DNA from: Carettochelys insculpta | Taxonomy: Eukaryota; Chordata; Testudines; Carettochelyidae | Length of the DNA stretch: 64,000 nucleotides | Direction: 5' to 3' | Assembly: GCF_033958435.1 (NCBI RefSeq) | Contig: NC_134137.1 | Span: forward strand, 171,815,501-171,879,500 | Shown here: positions 12,601 to 24,459 of the stretch, piece after piece | Numbering within the stretch: position 1 is the stretch's first letter | Layout: each line of letters starts with the position of its first letter | Program-made: the position numbers and the translations under genes | The notes under the pieces: generated by a model | What the model saw: the letters and a program-made list of their open reading frames with translations, nothing else | The model's database searches: none | Told to the model about the DNA's origin: nothing

Positions 12601-14300
12601 GCCTGAAGACATCTTGCCTACCTAGGCGGGATACAAGGACAGCCACAGCCAAGCCCAGCAGAGTGGGAGCTAACCAGTTCTGCTTATTGCAAAATCCGTT
12701 GATGGGGAGAGCAAGGTGTTTTGGACGGTAGATAAAGTTATATGAGCTGGAAACAGGACTGGTTTAAGTGTGCGTGGAGTGGGGGAAAGCAAGGTATATT
12801 TTCACCCGGGCTAGTAAATGTAGTAGCACTTGGGAGAGCGTGTCAAGAGCGTTCAAGCCCTACAAACCGCCCCTGTGCGTGGACTCCAAATACAGGGCTA
12901 AGCAACGAAAGGGAAAAGACAAGGCAAAACATGGCAGCCCTACCCAGCATCTAGGCGCTTACTACAGAATATGCTCTGTGTTCCTTTCAACCTGAGTGTC
13001 CAAATCCTGACTCAGCTGGGGCTCCCTACCTGCGGCTCAGATACTCAGAAAGTGGCTCAAGATGAGCAAGTGGTTCTGTAATGTCTCCCCTGTAGCTCTT
13101 TCCAGCACATATTAAAGCACTGATTTAATCATTAACCAGTCAGGACGCTTTTACTATGTTATTAATCAATCGTAGAACACTGGTCAATTGTTTTGCTGTG
13201 ACAGTAATACAGAGAGAGTAAATGAAACAGTGAATTCACGCTACTGTGGATCTTTTGGACAAATGTTTCTTGCTAATTTGTCTCCTGAAGCACTGGTGGT
13301 GTATCACTGCTGTAGCACCTACATTTAAAAAACATATTTCTTTGACTTTTCCCCGTCTCTCCCCTAATTCAGGGTCGGACATCAGCATCCCATTTTCAAT
13401 GTGAAGCGAAAAGTCAGGAGCATGTGTCATGAAACTGGCTTCTAAGTTGGTTCTCTATGCTCAGGGTTTCCTCCCAAACTCTCTGTTGCATGCACTTGCC
13501 ACACTGGATTGCTGGCGAGACCAAGTCAACTTTACAACCATTAACCCATCCAACAGTCTCATATGTAGGATCTCCAGAGGCTGAACCCTTGGCAGGCATT
13601 CAAGTTTTAAGGTGCCATGGGATCCTGCAGAAGAAAGCTGCAGGGTAAGAAGATCACCATTTAACTGCCAGACCATTGCAGGCTTCCCTAGACAGTACTT
13701 TCCAAAAGAGGTGTTATCAATTTGACAAAGTGCAGCTGAGGGAAGACCTTCAGAGAAGCGATCTATCATCCTGTTACTCTGCACACAGCCTTACCATGGA
13801 TTTCCAGGCAAAACAGAAAAACAAAAAAATCCAAGGAAGCTTTGTTTGTTTGGGCTTTTTTCTCCTCTTAAAGCATTGCAAAAATAGGTCTTAATAAAGC
13901 ACCAGGATGTTACTAAGCTTGTTATCTGGAATAAAAGTCTTACTAGACATATCAGTAGCAGGAGCTCAGATTGGAACGAGGAGGCATTTTCTGTCACCAA
14001 AGCCTTTCCTGATGTGGCACTACCTGTAAATGAACCATTGTTTGTTGTAACTTGACTTCTTTGACATCTGAACAAAGAACTGCAAATCAGATGTTGTTAC
14101 TTCTATCTTTATTTCCATTTAAAGAACTGATCAGAACAGTCCAATTCCAATGATGAGACCGGGGGGGTATCTAACTCAATAAAATTCAGTCTGAATTTTA
14201 AATTGTCAGTCTTTGGCTCAACAATTTTGTTTTACATATGAGATACTTTATATTCCTTTTCACCAAGAGTAATGCAAGAAGTCCTTCCTTCCCAATAATA
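9613..14300. other. Intronic DNA, mostly unassigned
   Basis: Apart from a possible MIR relic (11810-11915) I recognise nothing here. It has A/T-rich tracts and a purine-rich stretch near 10290-10370. There are no splice-bounded exon candidates. Confidence 0.35.
11810..11915 (+). mobile_element. Possible MIR-like SINE relic
   Basis: GTGGTTTAGTGGGCTGAATG followed by a region with TCAGATTTCTTTTATGAT and TTAAGTAGTCATTT loosely follows the MIR order (box A-like start, then a core ending in the cTCAGTTTCc segment). Divergence is high. Confidence 0.35.
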
Positions 14301-14510
14301 TATGAAGATACACATCTCATAGAACTGAAAGGGACCTCGAGAGGTCATCGAGTCCAGTCCCCTGCCCTCTTGGCAGGACTAAGCACCATCTCTGACAGAA
14401 TTTTACTTTTAAAATCTATTTGCCCCAGACCCCTAAATGGCCTCCACAAGGATTAAACTCATAATGCGAGGTTTAGCAGACCAATGCTCAAACCACTGAG
14501 CTATCCCCCC
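14301..14510 (-). mobile_element. Turtle tRNA-derived SINE (Cry/polIII type), inverted
   Basis: The right end, read on the minus strand, starts GGGGGGATAGCTCAGTGGTT and continues with GAGTTTAATCC, a polIII A-box and B-box arrangement from a tRNA ancestor. The left end has the CR1-like 3' tail (AGAACTGAAAGGGACCTCGA on plus). This tRNA-head/CR1-tail composite is the hallmark of the tortoise SINE family. The head is well preserved. Confidence 0.88.
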
Positions 14511-15166
14511 AGCAAGATGCAGTCCCCGGGGAAAGCTGATGTGAATCAAAGCACCCAGCCACTATGCCAACAAGAGTTTAACTCCTGATTAAACTGCCCA
14601 GGATGGATGACCTTGACATTGGGATTGCGTTTTGTCTAATCCAATGGCCCTGCCGAATGGTGCTGTGCAACCAACCCCCATTTTAAAAAGAGCAAGAATT
14701 AGCAATCCAAGCAGCATGGTAGACAGGGACGGTGAAGACATGCTCATGCTCTAAGTGACATCTACTGATGACAGAAGGACCCAGATTTAGACAGCATCAA
14801 GTTCAGGAGAAGTTTCATGCAAATAAGATTATTAATCCTTTTAGCCCGACTTCCTCCTCTCCAGCTAAGTCAATATATGATACTCCACACGAGGTGTTTA
14901 AAAAATAAGTACGTCTAAACACTACTGTTATAGAGATAAGAACTAGGAGAGTGGTTGGTGGGGATGGCGCTCTTGCACCACCCCCCGCCCCGACTCAAAG
15001 TGGTTTCCCTTACTTACACCTTTTACAGTTGGGTGCAATGACTCTCCGCATCCCCTCTATCCTAGTTGGTCCCGCACCCAATTACTGTAGCTTTCTGGCC
15101 TGGCCATTATTAAAGTACCACAGAAGCATCAAAGGGAAAGAGACAGGTTATGGTAACTGGCTAGAA

Positions 15167-15371
15167 CAGAGGTCTGCAACCGAAATAGCGATGAGCCATT
15201 TTTTCAAATTCAGTTACAAAAATCAGTAGTTCAAGCACTGCAATGCACATGAAACTAAGCAACGGCAGCCTCCAGAGCCACACATGGAGTCGGTGGTGGC
15301 AATGCTCTGAGTTGCAAGTGGCTTCTTGAAGAGCCACATGCAGCTTTGGAGCTACAGGTTGCCAATCCCTG
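15167..15371. mobile_element. hAT-like MITE, 205 bp, with 8-bp TSD
   Basis: It starts CAGAGGTCTGCAACC and ends GGTTGCCAATCCCTG, imperfect terminal inverted repeats of CAG...CTG type. Flanks GGCTAGAA (15159-15166) and GGCTAGCA (15372-15379) match at 7 of 8 positions, the 8-bp target duplication of hAT elements. There is no coding capacity. Confidence 0.85.
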
Positions 15372-15379
15372 GGCTAGCA

Positions 15380-15685
15380 CAGACGGCTAGTCTGCGCTGA
15401 AAAATCAAACCGCCTCCACAGCTAGGTCTCTCAGAGCTGTAGAAACTTCACACCCCACGCAATGTAATGGAGCTGACCTCACCACAGTGTAGACAATGCT
15501 AGTTGAGAACAGAAGACTTTTTCTTGACCTAGCTACTGCCTCTTCGGGAGGCTGATTAATTACAATGACAGGAAAACCCCTCCTGCTGCTGTAGTGAGGG
15601 CCAACATTGAAGCACTACAGCAGCACAGCTGCAGTGATACAGCTGCGCTGCTGTGTGTTTTAAGGACAATTATAGCCCCCACCTC
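15380..15685. mobile_element. Non-autonomous DNA transposon
   Basis: The internal order (CTGACCTCACC, AGTGTAGACAATGCTAGTT, GACCTAGCTACTGCCTCTTC, GCACTACAGCAGCACAGCTG) matches a common turtle element that has 'GTGTAGAC' motifs inside and at its ends. It abuts the TSD of the neighbouring hAT-like MITE. Ends are not fully resolved. Confidence 0.6.
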
Positions 15686-15794
15686 ACTGTTTAAGGTTAG
15701 TTGCACATTTGACTCCTTGTCTGTGCCAAGCCAAGATCCAGAATTAGCAAGACAGAAGTGAAATCCTTCAATAATCTGTGTAACCCTAGTTACC

Positions 15795-15812
15795 AGAAAA
15801 AAAAAAAAAAGG
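15795..15812. repeat. Poly-A tract
   Basis: A run of about 16 A after CCAG. No attached retroelement was recognised. Confidence 0.7.
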
Positions 15813-16339
15813 ATGTTTAATGTAAGAATAAGGATCTCACACGATCTAGATACTACCTTTTAAGTCTATTGTATAGTTAAATGGTCAGAATGTAATGTTT
15901 AGTAGGCACTGTTTTTTTAAACTTGTATCAAAAATTTTCAGTTTTAGCAAATTAGGGGCTATGGGAAGTCAGACAATTATTTTGCAAACAGATTAAAATT
16001 CAAAAAGTTATTTATAACCATAAGAACAAAATTGTCAACATATCATTATACATGATCTACATATCCTAAATTTAACGCTAAATCTTGCAAGCAGCTCTTT
16101 CATCTTAGTCTGACAATTTGCAAAATTTCAATCATCCTCTCACCACTTTGTGTTTGTGTTGTGAAGTTAACCTTTACTGATAAAAACTGAATCCTTCCAA
16201 GACTATGTACAGCCATCTGCATTTACTACTACAGATGTACCCAGCATTGCTCCAGGTTTTTCTGTTTGTTTGTTTTGGAAATTAAAAGGAAAGTACATAT
16301 TATTTAAATAGCAACCTCATATTGTATTTAAATAGAGTG

Positions 16340-16880
16340 GCTCAGGGAAGGGAGGGTTGCTGGAGGACGAGGCAGGGCAGAAAGTTGGGTGAGGGGCTCA
16401 GGGTGGAAGTGGAGGTGCAGGAGATTGATTACAGGGGGCTTGGGGCAGGTTAGGTGAGGGGAGGGGTGGTCTGGGGCCAGGGGGTGGGGATGTAGGAGTG
16501 AGGACAGAGGCTAGGAGAGGGTGGGGCTGAAGGTACAGGATTGATTGGGGGGGGGGGGTGGGGGGGGGGAAGAGAGAGTTGGAGGTGGAGGGTTGGGTAC
16601 GTGACAGGGGTTAGGGCTGGGGTAGGGGAGGAGGGCAGAGGGATTGGGGCACAGACGTGAGAGCTGAGTTCAGCCCCGGTGCAATCTGGCTGAGCAGTGG
16701 GAATGGTGGAGTGCTGAGGCCAAGGGCTGCAGGGAGCATTTACCTGTCTGCTGGCAAGTAGGGTGGAGAGCCTTGTTTCCGCATGGCCTGTGTGTTCCTG
16801 CTATGGCTGCTCCCAGAGGGACGCTCTCTGCAGAATCACTGTTCCCTGTGGTCGCTGCCCCGAGAGGCGAGTTTTTTCAA
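16340..16880. repeat. G-rich minisatellite-like block
   Basis: About 540 bp of G-rich, low-C plus-strand sequence with recurring GGGG(C/A)(A/T)GG words, including long G runs near 16549-16570. Similar blocks occur inside turtle DNA transposons, but I could not find terminal repeats. It has strong G-quadruplex potential. Confidence 0.7.
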
Positions 16881-17490
16881 AATAATCTTGAAATGATCTT
16901 TTCAAAATAATTTACTAGGTTAACCTCTATATGTACTGAGAGGACAGGCTGTCTCTTGTACGTAGCAGAAACAATCTCAGCCAAACAATCCATCAATCTC
17001 AGTCACTCTAAGGATTCAGTGTTGTCAAACAGTATCAACATTACAGGTTCCACTATACTCTACATTCAACCCATTCCCTTCAAGACCCTAGCATCTGCCC
17101 TGTATGCATCAGGAGATTTACGTGTAGTTTTCAGGTTTTGTGCATTCATGCCTACATGCAAATCTGGTACCTGTGACAAGCGGTGAATTCGGTATCTTAA
17201 GAGAATGAAGCTTTCTGTTTACAAGATTGCTGTTGCTCTTGCTGTACTCAGTGCAAAAATCTTTGCCCCATCAGCAGGTCTGAACCTAAACTGGAAAGAT
17301 CTCCTCTATGAGGAAAAGGATAATTAAGTCTCTTTGGCTTCCCTGCCAGGTATCAATTTGTGGTTTCTCCCAAACCTACATGACACCGGTCCAGCATGAA
17401 ATGGACTGAGATGCCTAATCACCACGGAAACCAGTTAGACAACTTACATAAGTGCCCAGGTGGCTTTGAAAATCTCATTAGGCATTAAGC

Positions 17491-17521
17491 ATCTAGGTGC
17501 CTGCATTTTAGGCACCTAGAT
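17491..17521. repeat. 12-bp perfect inverted repeat
   Basis: ATCTAGGTGCCT (17491-17502) and AGGCACCTAGAT (17510-17521) are separated by 7 nt. This probably belongs to an old repeat copy, as diverged 'AGGTGCC/GGCACCT' words recur nearby. Confidence 0.7.
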
Positions 17522-17929
17522 ACGATAAAAACATCTGTCTCTGAAACTATGAACTCACTTCATGCAGTCAGGGGACACTTTTCTTTGCTTATATGTGGCT
17601 GCACTTACTAAAACATCACTTAATAAGGCTACCACAGGCCCTACCCATGCTTTATAAAAATTGGTTTATGGATATCAATGTACATAACTTCAAGATACTT
17701 TACACTAAAACAGGTCATGTAACATATCAATTTCACCAATACAATCCACTGAATCTGTATGTTTTTTCATATGTATCATTCTTGTATGTGAAGTTAGAAA
17801 TATGAAGTTTGACTCTGCTTTTCATTCTAAATGCACTAATGAGGGCCATTTTGATGTCCCACTACTTAACAACTCAGTACTCAAACAATTTGTGAATGGT
17901 CATGCTTGCCCTGTAAGTCCAGACTGTAG

Positions 17930-20180
17930 CTGGCCCCAGAAAGACATATGATGATGCCACCTTGTATTAGAATCCATCCAGAACTGGAATTTTTGGAAGG
18001 AGATGGGGTATGTGGAACAAAGGGTTCACGCCCTGGGGAAAAGTTTACTTAAGCAATGGGAAACTATCAGCCTTTGTCTTCAGCTGACCTTTGAAACTGT
18101 CTGGTATACGCTAACAAGATAAAAAGAACTCTGAAGAGCTGTAGACCCAAGCCAGCGTAAAGGTCAGTTCTGACTTGAAGATCTTTACCTGAGATAAAAA
18201 CAGCTGTTTAGAGTAAGAATTTGCATCTAACAAGTTGTATAGTGGATTAGAACTAGCTAATTATTGTTTGTTCATTTTAAATTTAGTAACTTACTTTAAT
18301 CTGACCACTACCTTTAAAAAAGAGGGGCTGGTACTCTGCCAGCATCCTCCCCAGAGGCCCCTAGCCAATCCCATGGCTGGGGCTGCCGAGGTGCTAGTAC
18401 TCAGCATCAGCAAGGACTAGCACCAAAAAAAAAAAAAACAAAAAACCAGCACTGAATCTGACTATTTTCACTTGCACCCACTTAAATCTTACTTTTTGTA
18501 CTTAAACAAGAGTTTAATTATTATGAAGTCCACAGTCAATACTTGTTACCTGGGAGGAGAGCAACCGCAATGCCTCTCTCTCTCTCATTGACAAAGAGAG
18601 CTAACCTGATGAGCTTTCACCATGTAAAGCTTTTACACAGGGTAAGACTGACCTTCTGGGGGTTTTGGCCCCTTTTGGGCGGGGAGGCGTGTAGCCAGAC
18701 AGCCAGCCCCCTCTCAGACCAGCATTGCTGGGAAAACAAGGGAGCCAAAACAACAGGGCACTTAACAAATTCCAGCACAGCCTTTGAAGCTGTGAGAAGC
18801 ACAGGTGTGCTGCTACAATGTGCCTCTGGGAACATATACAACGATTAGGCTCACAGCAGACAGAGAAGCTGTGACAGACATGGCTCTTCGCCCCTACTAA
18901 ATAACGTGATGCACACACACCAACATCCTAGGTGGGAAAATATTTACCCTAATAAAAGGAATGTCCAGTAGTCGAAACTTATTGTTTCTTGCCCTTGCAA
19001 GTGTAAACTACTCTTGCAAGAGCTGGCGTCGCCCAGACAGACCAGCCCCAATTTGGCATAAGAAAGGAGAAAGAGAATAAAGGAGTACAGAGGTATAAGT
19101 ATGGGACCTACAGCACCATGATTTTTGAGTGCTTTTCACTATCTATCTGCTGGTCAGATAAGTGACAGCCTCCCAAGGCTTCTGCAGCTAAAAGGGTCCC
19201 TAAGCCTTGTCCCTTATTCATCTTTCCGTGGAATTGAGTGACCGATCCTGGCTTGGCACCGCTGGAATCGAGAGATGCAAGGAGGGTAAGAAGCACCCAC
19301 ACCTGATCTCCTATCTTTAGTGTACACATATTTTGAAATAGAGCTCTATACTTTGTTTTCTTTCTTTGGGATCGTGGCTTCAGTTTTGTAACTTGTTTGT
19401 GTGTGTAACATCTATACATTTAAATAAGTAGGCACTAGCAATTTTGTAACCACATGATTAGAATCTAGTTTAATACATTTTGGTAACCGTTTGTGCATAA
19501 GCCTGACTTGTTTCTCTGGTTTACTGTAAAGCAGCCAACACAATTAAAGAACCTCAGCCGTTTTGGCTATAAAGCCTGGCCATTAGGTGAGAGTACTAAG
19601 AGCCTAGCGTTGAGTTGTGCCGCCTCCACGGGGCAAACTCTTGGGGCGCCTGTCAGTCAATCCTGACTGCCCACTGCGAAGGGGCTCTGAGCTCTAGCAG
19701 TTAAAGTCACGGGTGTTTAGGACCTTGGGGCACCCATCAGCCCAGCCCGGGCTGCCCGCCGCGAAGGGACAGTGCGTCCTAGCGGTTAAAGTCACGGATG
19801 GTATAAAACGGGCATAGCTGGCACCTCACCAAACATCCTTGGCCATCGGCTAACAAGGCGGGGGTTGATTTCCTGGGTGCAGAGCCAAACTGGTTCACTG
19901 TCTGTTACTCTGCAGGGGCACAATGACCTTCAACTCTGTGACTTGTCCAAGGGAGAGCAGAGGGCCTGACCCAGCAGGACAGGTTGGTGGGGAACCCCAC
20001 AGAGCAGAAAGATGGTGTGGTATGCACAGTACACCGGGATCAATACCAGGGGACAATCCCAAGTGGACTTCTGTGATTCATTCTATCCTAAGGTTGTTGC
20101 CTTTAACTTGGAGAGATCTAGTCCCAGAAAAGCAAAATGCAAGAACTGTTAAGAATGGGTCTTTGGAGCTGTAAAACTAA
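17930..20180 (+). mobile_element. Possible LTR-element remnant
   Basis: The stretch looks compositionally unlike the neighbouring intron. It has LTR-like signals on the plus strand: AATAAAAGG near 18952, AATAAAGG near 19077, a TATAAAACG near 19803, and a duplicated GC-rich block at 19630-19800. No protein domain (gag, protease, RT, integrase) was recognised. It might instead be a long unclassified repeat. Boundaries are guesses. Confidence 0.35.
19630..19800. repeat. Tandem duplication of about 85-90 bp
   Basis: Two units run CTTGGGGCGCCTGTCAGTC...GCAGTTAAAGTCACGGGTG and CTTGGGGCACCCATCAGCC...GCGGTTAAAGTCACGGATG. They share the core order TTGGGGC, CTGCCC, GCGAAGGG, GTTAAAGTCACGG. Directly after the second copy comes a TATAAAACG word. 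Confidence 0.85.
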
Positions 20181-22214
20181 GGAATAGGGCCTAATCAGAC
20201 AGACAGGCCTCTCTAGGGCAAAACTTCCAATGACATCAATGGGCGTTCTTTCTGATTAAAGACCTCAGGATCTGACCCTAAGCAACAACGTTGTTTTATT
20301 CCTGGGCATGGCTAGGAGCTGTACATCTCTGATATTCATAAAAATTTCCATTCACGTTCAAGAAAGGAAAAGGCTGTCTACAGAGTGAACAACAGACCCT
20401 GTACAATGTGTCTCATGTTAAGAGTTCAAAGGGGCAAGTCTAACTTTTAGGAAGACCTCTCTTCCCAGAAGAGATTATAAAAAAAAATGGATGTTTAGTA
20501 CATAACATTAGCTGTTGTATGTTACTGCTGTAGGACAGCCACATCAGACTTGTTCCTATGCAAAGAGAGACAAGACAATAATAAATTTAATACTACATTT
20601 TCTGTAAGTTATGCTGATTGAAGTAACGAGCTCTTGCCTTTCTAAACTGAATTTCAGTGTCTGGGGGTTCACACACGATTCTTATTTATGCAGAAGACTC
20701 AGAGAGCCAAGTTCTGTCCTCGGTTAGATGTGGGAAAGCTTAGACTCAAACTTAGGTGTAATTGAGGACAGAATTTTGGCTCCATGGTTACAGGAAAATG
20801 ATCTCCAGCACTGTAAGATCTGACTTAAATATATATACACATTGGGATTTGACCTACTGTAAGAAACTTACACATTCCATACGCAGTTTCTTTTACCTTT
20901 TTTTTTTTTTTTTTTTTTAAAAGCATGAAGACAAAGTGCTTATTTACAGGCTCTCTTCTGTTCCCCTGCTTCTCAAAACAGGGTCTGTGAGGGAGCTCTG
21001 CAGGGACCATTAATCAACTCTTGCACCTCCCTACCCCTTCCATGTCACCCTCCCCACCCATGCTTCTCTGTTTGTGAGGTGCTAGGGGAGTGCGAAGAGG
21101 AGGGATTGGGCATGCTTGGGGAGAAGGTGGAAAGAGGAGGGATGGGGTAGAGCAGACGTGGGGTCTTTAAAACATTTTAAATCAGAAAGGGGGTCCTCAG
21201 GGTTGCTAAAGTTTGAGGACTGCTTCTCTCATCCCACGTGACCCTGGCAGGAAGCTCTGGTGCCAAATCTGTGGCTAGTGTGACTAGTATTCTAAATCCA
21301 AAATTATTATTGTTGCTGCAGGATCAAACAGAAAGCAAAAGATACAAATTTGCATGCAAACATCAAAGAATGTGATATTTAAGGCAATACAGAAATGACT
21401 AAGTAAATGGCTTCTATAAAATCCCGTCCCTTTTCTGCTCAAGTTCAGCTGGTATGGAAGTTCCTCTTTTTAATGAATGCTTGTTTTGAACTCAACGCAA
21501 CTGATTTAACGATGTTTCCTGGGAGAGCTGTAACAATTCAATAAGACATTCTGGTTGACTCACTTATGCTGGCTTTTAGTTGGGGGAGTTGGATCAGGTG
21601 TTAGGTGATGGAAAGGGGAATTATTTCTTCATTATAAAATAATCTTGGATATTCTGGAGCAAATTCAGTTCCATTGCATCTATGCAACGCCAGTTATTGT
21701 ATTACTTGTGTCTTTCCATTATTGCAAGCTTTATATCTGTCCATTACATCCTCCAGGCGTTTGGGGGGGGTGGGCACGCGCACGTGCATACAACATAGTT
21801 TGAGGATTTTACTTTAGAATGCGAAGGTTTCTCGAAGACAACAGTCTAGAGATTTCCTTGCCATTGAAAATTCGCTGTTGTCTTGGTCAGATAAAAAAAG
21901 AAAAAGTCACTGTAAAGTTGCCTTACCATGATAAGGCAGCCACCTTGGGGCACTATGATAATCTGTTGCCCCCTTTTGACCTGAACAGTTATTAAAGTTC
22001 AGAGTCCTGAGGATGTTCCAGTTGGAGGCAGAAGTTTTCTATGGAGTCTGGTATTTTCTTACCTTCATTCTTATTTGTTTAAAATGGAGGAGGATCCAAA
22101 ACAGAAAAGGACAGTTATTACCGCTAGCCTCTTTCACCAGCATCTAACCCAACCAACAACCTCCTCTTTTTTTTTTTTTTAAAATAAGGTCAGACACCAA
22201 GCTCACAGGCTGCT
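20181..22214. other. Intronic DNA, mostly unassigned
   Basis: Holds a poly-T run near 20898-20918, a G-run near 21762-21770 and a poly-T near 22168-22181. No exon or repeat family was recognised. Confidence 0.35.
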
Positions 22215-22400
22215 TCTATGATTACAGAGGCCCCATCTATATTAAACAATTAGGCTGGCGTAACTAAGCCACGGATGTGAAAAACTCTGTAGAAAACCCC
22301 TTTAGCTGTGGGAGCAGATACTATTTTACTAACTTTGCCAGCTACTGGAAATGTAGTTGTTTGCGCCAGCTGTACGACTAGTGTCATGATCTACTGGCCT
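22215..22400. mobile_element. Non-autonomous DNA transposon fragment
   Basis: TTAGGCTGGCGTAACTAAGC followed by GGATGTGAAAAACTC resembles the start of the turtle element family also seen at 15380-15685. The right part (GTTTGCGCCAGCTGTACGAC) looks like an inverted partner. Internal deletion is likely. Confidence 0.5.
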
Positions 22401-23119
22401 TTAAGAGAAGCCTAGTAATGAATAGCACAGCAGAGAATTAGACCAGTAAATATTTAAATTCCTTAGGCACTTACTTGTGCTCCACCACAAGAGAAAGCTA
22501 GGCCTGACCAGTCTATTGTCTGGCTTCCCAAGTAATGTCAGTTAGCTGACAGAGTCTTACTCTTTGTTACTTTTTGTGCCCTTCTAATAAATGCTTTAAT
22601 GTCAGTGGTCAAGTGTTTCACAATATTTGACCAGACAGCTGACCAATTATTTTTGAAAGTCAAATTCCCAGCCTTAGTTAATGGCTAATTTTAATTAACA
22701 GAGTCTCAAAACTATTATTTTATACACCATCTTTATTGTACTCATTGGTATACTGGCTAATGTTCTATGAAGAATTTAAATAGCTTATATGAACTATATT
22801 CTTTATTCCATAATACTGAAGTTAGTAAAATAACGAGAAGTGATATAAAAAACAATAGAGAAAAGGTCAATGAGTGCATTTGTGCTACAACATTGCTGAA
22901 AGCCATGACTTGAAGATACACTGTGAAGCCCTGAGAGAGATGTGTGCACACGCCGGCAACATGAGCAACTTCTTGGGGTTTTTTTAAGCTGTAATGCCAA
23001 ATGTTATGTTGCTAAAGTTTGAAACATGTTACTGAAGACTTTAAACTGTGAGGAGGTAAATCTAGCACACTCCACACAAGACTCGGCTACTTTTTAAACT
23101 AATTTCCATTCCTCTAAGA

Positions 23120-24110
23120 CAGGGTTTTCCAACCTACGGGTCCTGATTACATTTGAAAAGGGTCACTGGCTGGGCTCCACCCGTGGCTCTTAAGAAGCCA
23201 TTCAGGCTGAAGTGATACTCAGCTTCCTAGCTGGCTTAACAGCCATCAGGCAGTCAAACCAATCAATCAAACTGAATGCCATTTCAGTGCTGCAGGGCAG
23301 AGAACTGCATACCTGCATAGGAAAAAGGTATAGGGCCAGGAGCTGGGGACCCAAAGGAGCAGCACCCACCTCAGGTGAAGTAGGTGGACTGGTGGTTGGG
23401 AGGGAGGGCTGAGAGCTGATCGGCTCTCTTGGCTGGTGCTTGCTGGCCAGGGGTCTGCCCCAGTCACTTCCGGCCTTGGGGGTTGGGGTTCTGCCCACCG
23501 CCGCTGATGGTGCTTGCCAGCCAGGGCTCTGCTCCAGACGGCTTCCAGCCACAGAGGTCGGGGTCTCCCCACCCCCAGCCGGGGTTCCCGTGGCTGGTGC
23601 TACCAGCCCAGTGCTCCACGCCCCAGCCGGCTTCCAGCTGTAGGGGTCAGGAGGTCCTCCCCACACCCAGCCAGGGTTCCATACCCAAGCCAGGTTCCCA
23701 CCATGGGGGTCGGGATTCCCCCCCACCCCCGGCCAGGATTCCTGAAGCTGGTGCTGCCAGCAGGGGCTCCGCACCCTAGCTAGCTTCCAGCCACAGGGGT
23801 CGGGAGTCCCTGGGCCTCCCCTACCCCCCTCCAGCCCACGTGTGACTCTCCTAGCCCCTCAGTATGACTCCCCTAGCCCAAATCTAGCCCCGGAATGTGA
23901 CTCCCCAGACCCTGATTGTGGGGTTTAAGCTGGGTTGAGCTGTTTGGGGATGGATGTCTTTCCCCTACCACAACTCTGATTAACTACAGTTATAGTTAGC
24001 TAGTTATGGCACTGCCCCCTCTCCACCCCCATTTTTGAACTGCCTTAGGTTACCGAGTCTGTCTGAATTGTTAAAATGGTTCCCCACCTGGAAAAGGTTG
24101 GGAACCACTG
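23120..24110. mobile_element. hAT-like non-autonomous element A, 991 bp
   Basis: Left end CAGGGTTTTCCAACCTACGG and right end AAAAGGTTGGGAACCACTG form CAG...CTG terminal inverted repeats. Flanks CTCTAAGA (23112-23119) and CTCTGAGT (24111-24118) agree at 6 of 8 positions. A second member with the same ends lies at 46452-47348. The inside is GC-rich tandem sequence without transposase. Confidence 0.85.
23440..23820. repeat. Minisatellite inside hAT-like element
   Basis: At least four related units begin GGTGCT(T/A/G)(G/C)C(T/C)(G/A)GC and include a CTTCC(A/G)GCC...GGGGTCGGG word. Unit length varies from about 75 to 150 bp. Unit variation explains why open frames up to 190 codons (23202-23774, minus) cover it: they are proline-rich repeat translation, not a gene. 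Confidence 0.8.
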
Positions 24111-24127
24111 CTCTGAGTTTGTAAATA

Positions 24128-24459
24128 CAGGCTGAACCTCTCTGATCCAGAACTCTCTCATTCAGCACACGCTGTAATCTGGTCTGGCATGATTTTAGTT
24201 AGCCAGATGATCACTTATCATGGGTGTGGCCAAGTTTCCCCGCAATCCTATTAAATTTGTTTACAGCCACCAATCCTGGCTCTCAGTGTTCTGTGCTGTT
24301 ATTTAGCTGTAATTTACCCCTATGTGTCTTCTAACAGTCCAGGAAGCAGTGCAAGTGTTGGTAAAGTGCTAGAAAATATTGACCTTCCATCATCCGACAA
24401 ATTCTCTCGTCCAGCACTGCTGAAGTTCCAAGGATGCCAGATGAGAGAGGTTCAACCTA
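24128..24459. mobile_element. Tigger/pogo-like element B, 332 bp, TA-flanked
   Basis: Left end CAGGCTGAACCTCTCTGATC and right end GATGAGAGAGGTTCAACCTA are inverted repeats. TA dinucleotides flank both sides (24126-24127 and 24460-24461). The TIR resembles that of Tigger-type elements, which duplicate TA. The same family occurs at 50948-52281 and, as a right end only, at 43300-43387. The 101-codon ORF at 24324 runs out of it and is not a gene. Confidence 0.85.

Noticed and set aside
14450..14510. tRNA gene on the minus strand
   Set aside because: A- and B-box are present but the stems do not complete a clover-leaf and a CR1-like tail follows, so it is the head of a SINE.
23202..23774. 190-codon minus-strand proline-rich ORF
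   Set aside because: It covers a minisatellite inside an hAT-like element; frames in several phases are open for compositional reasons.
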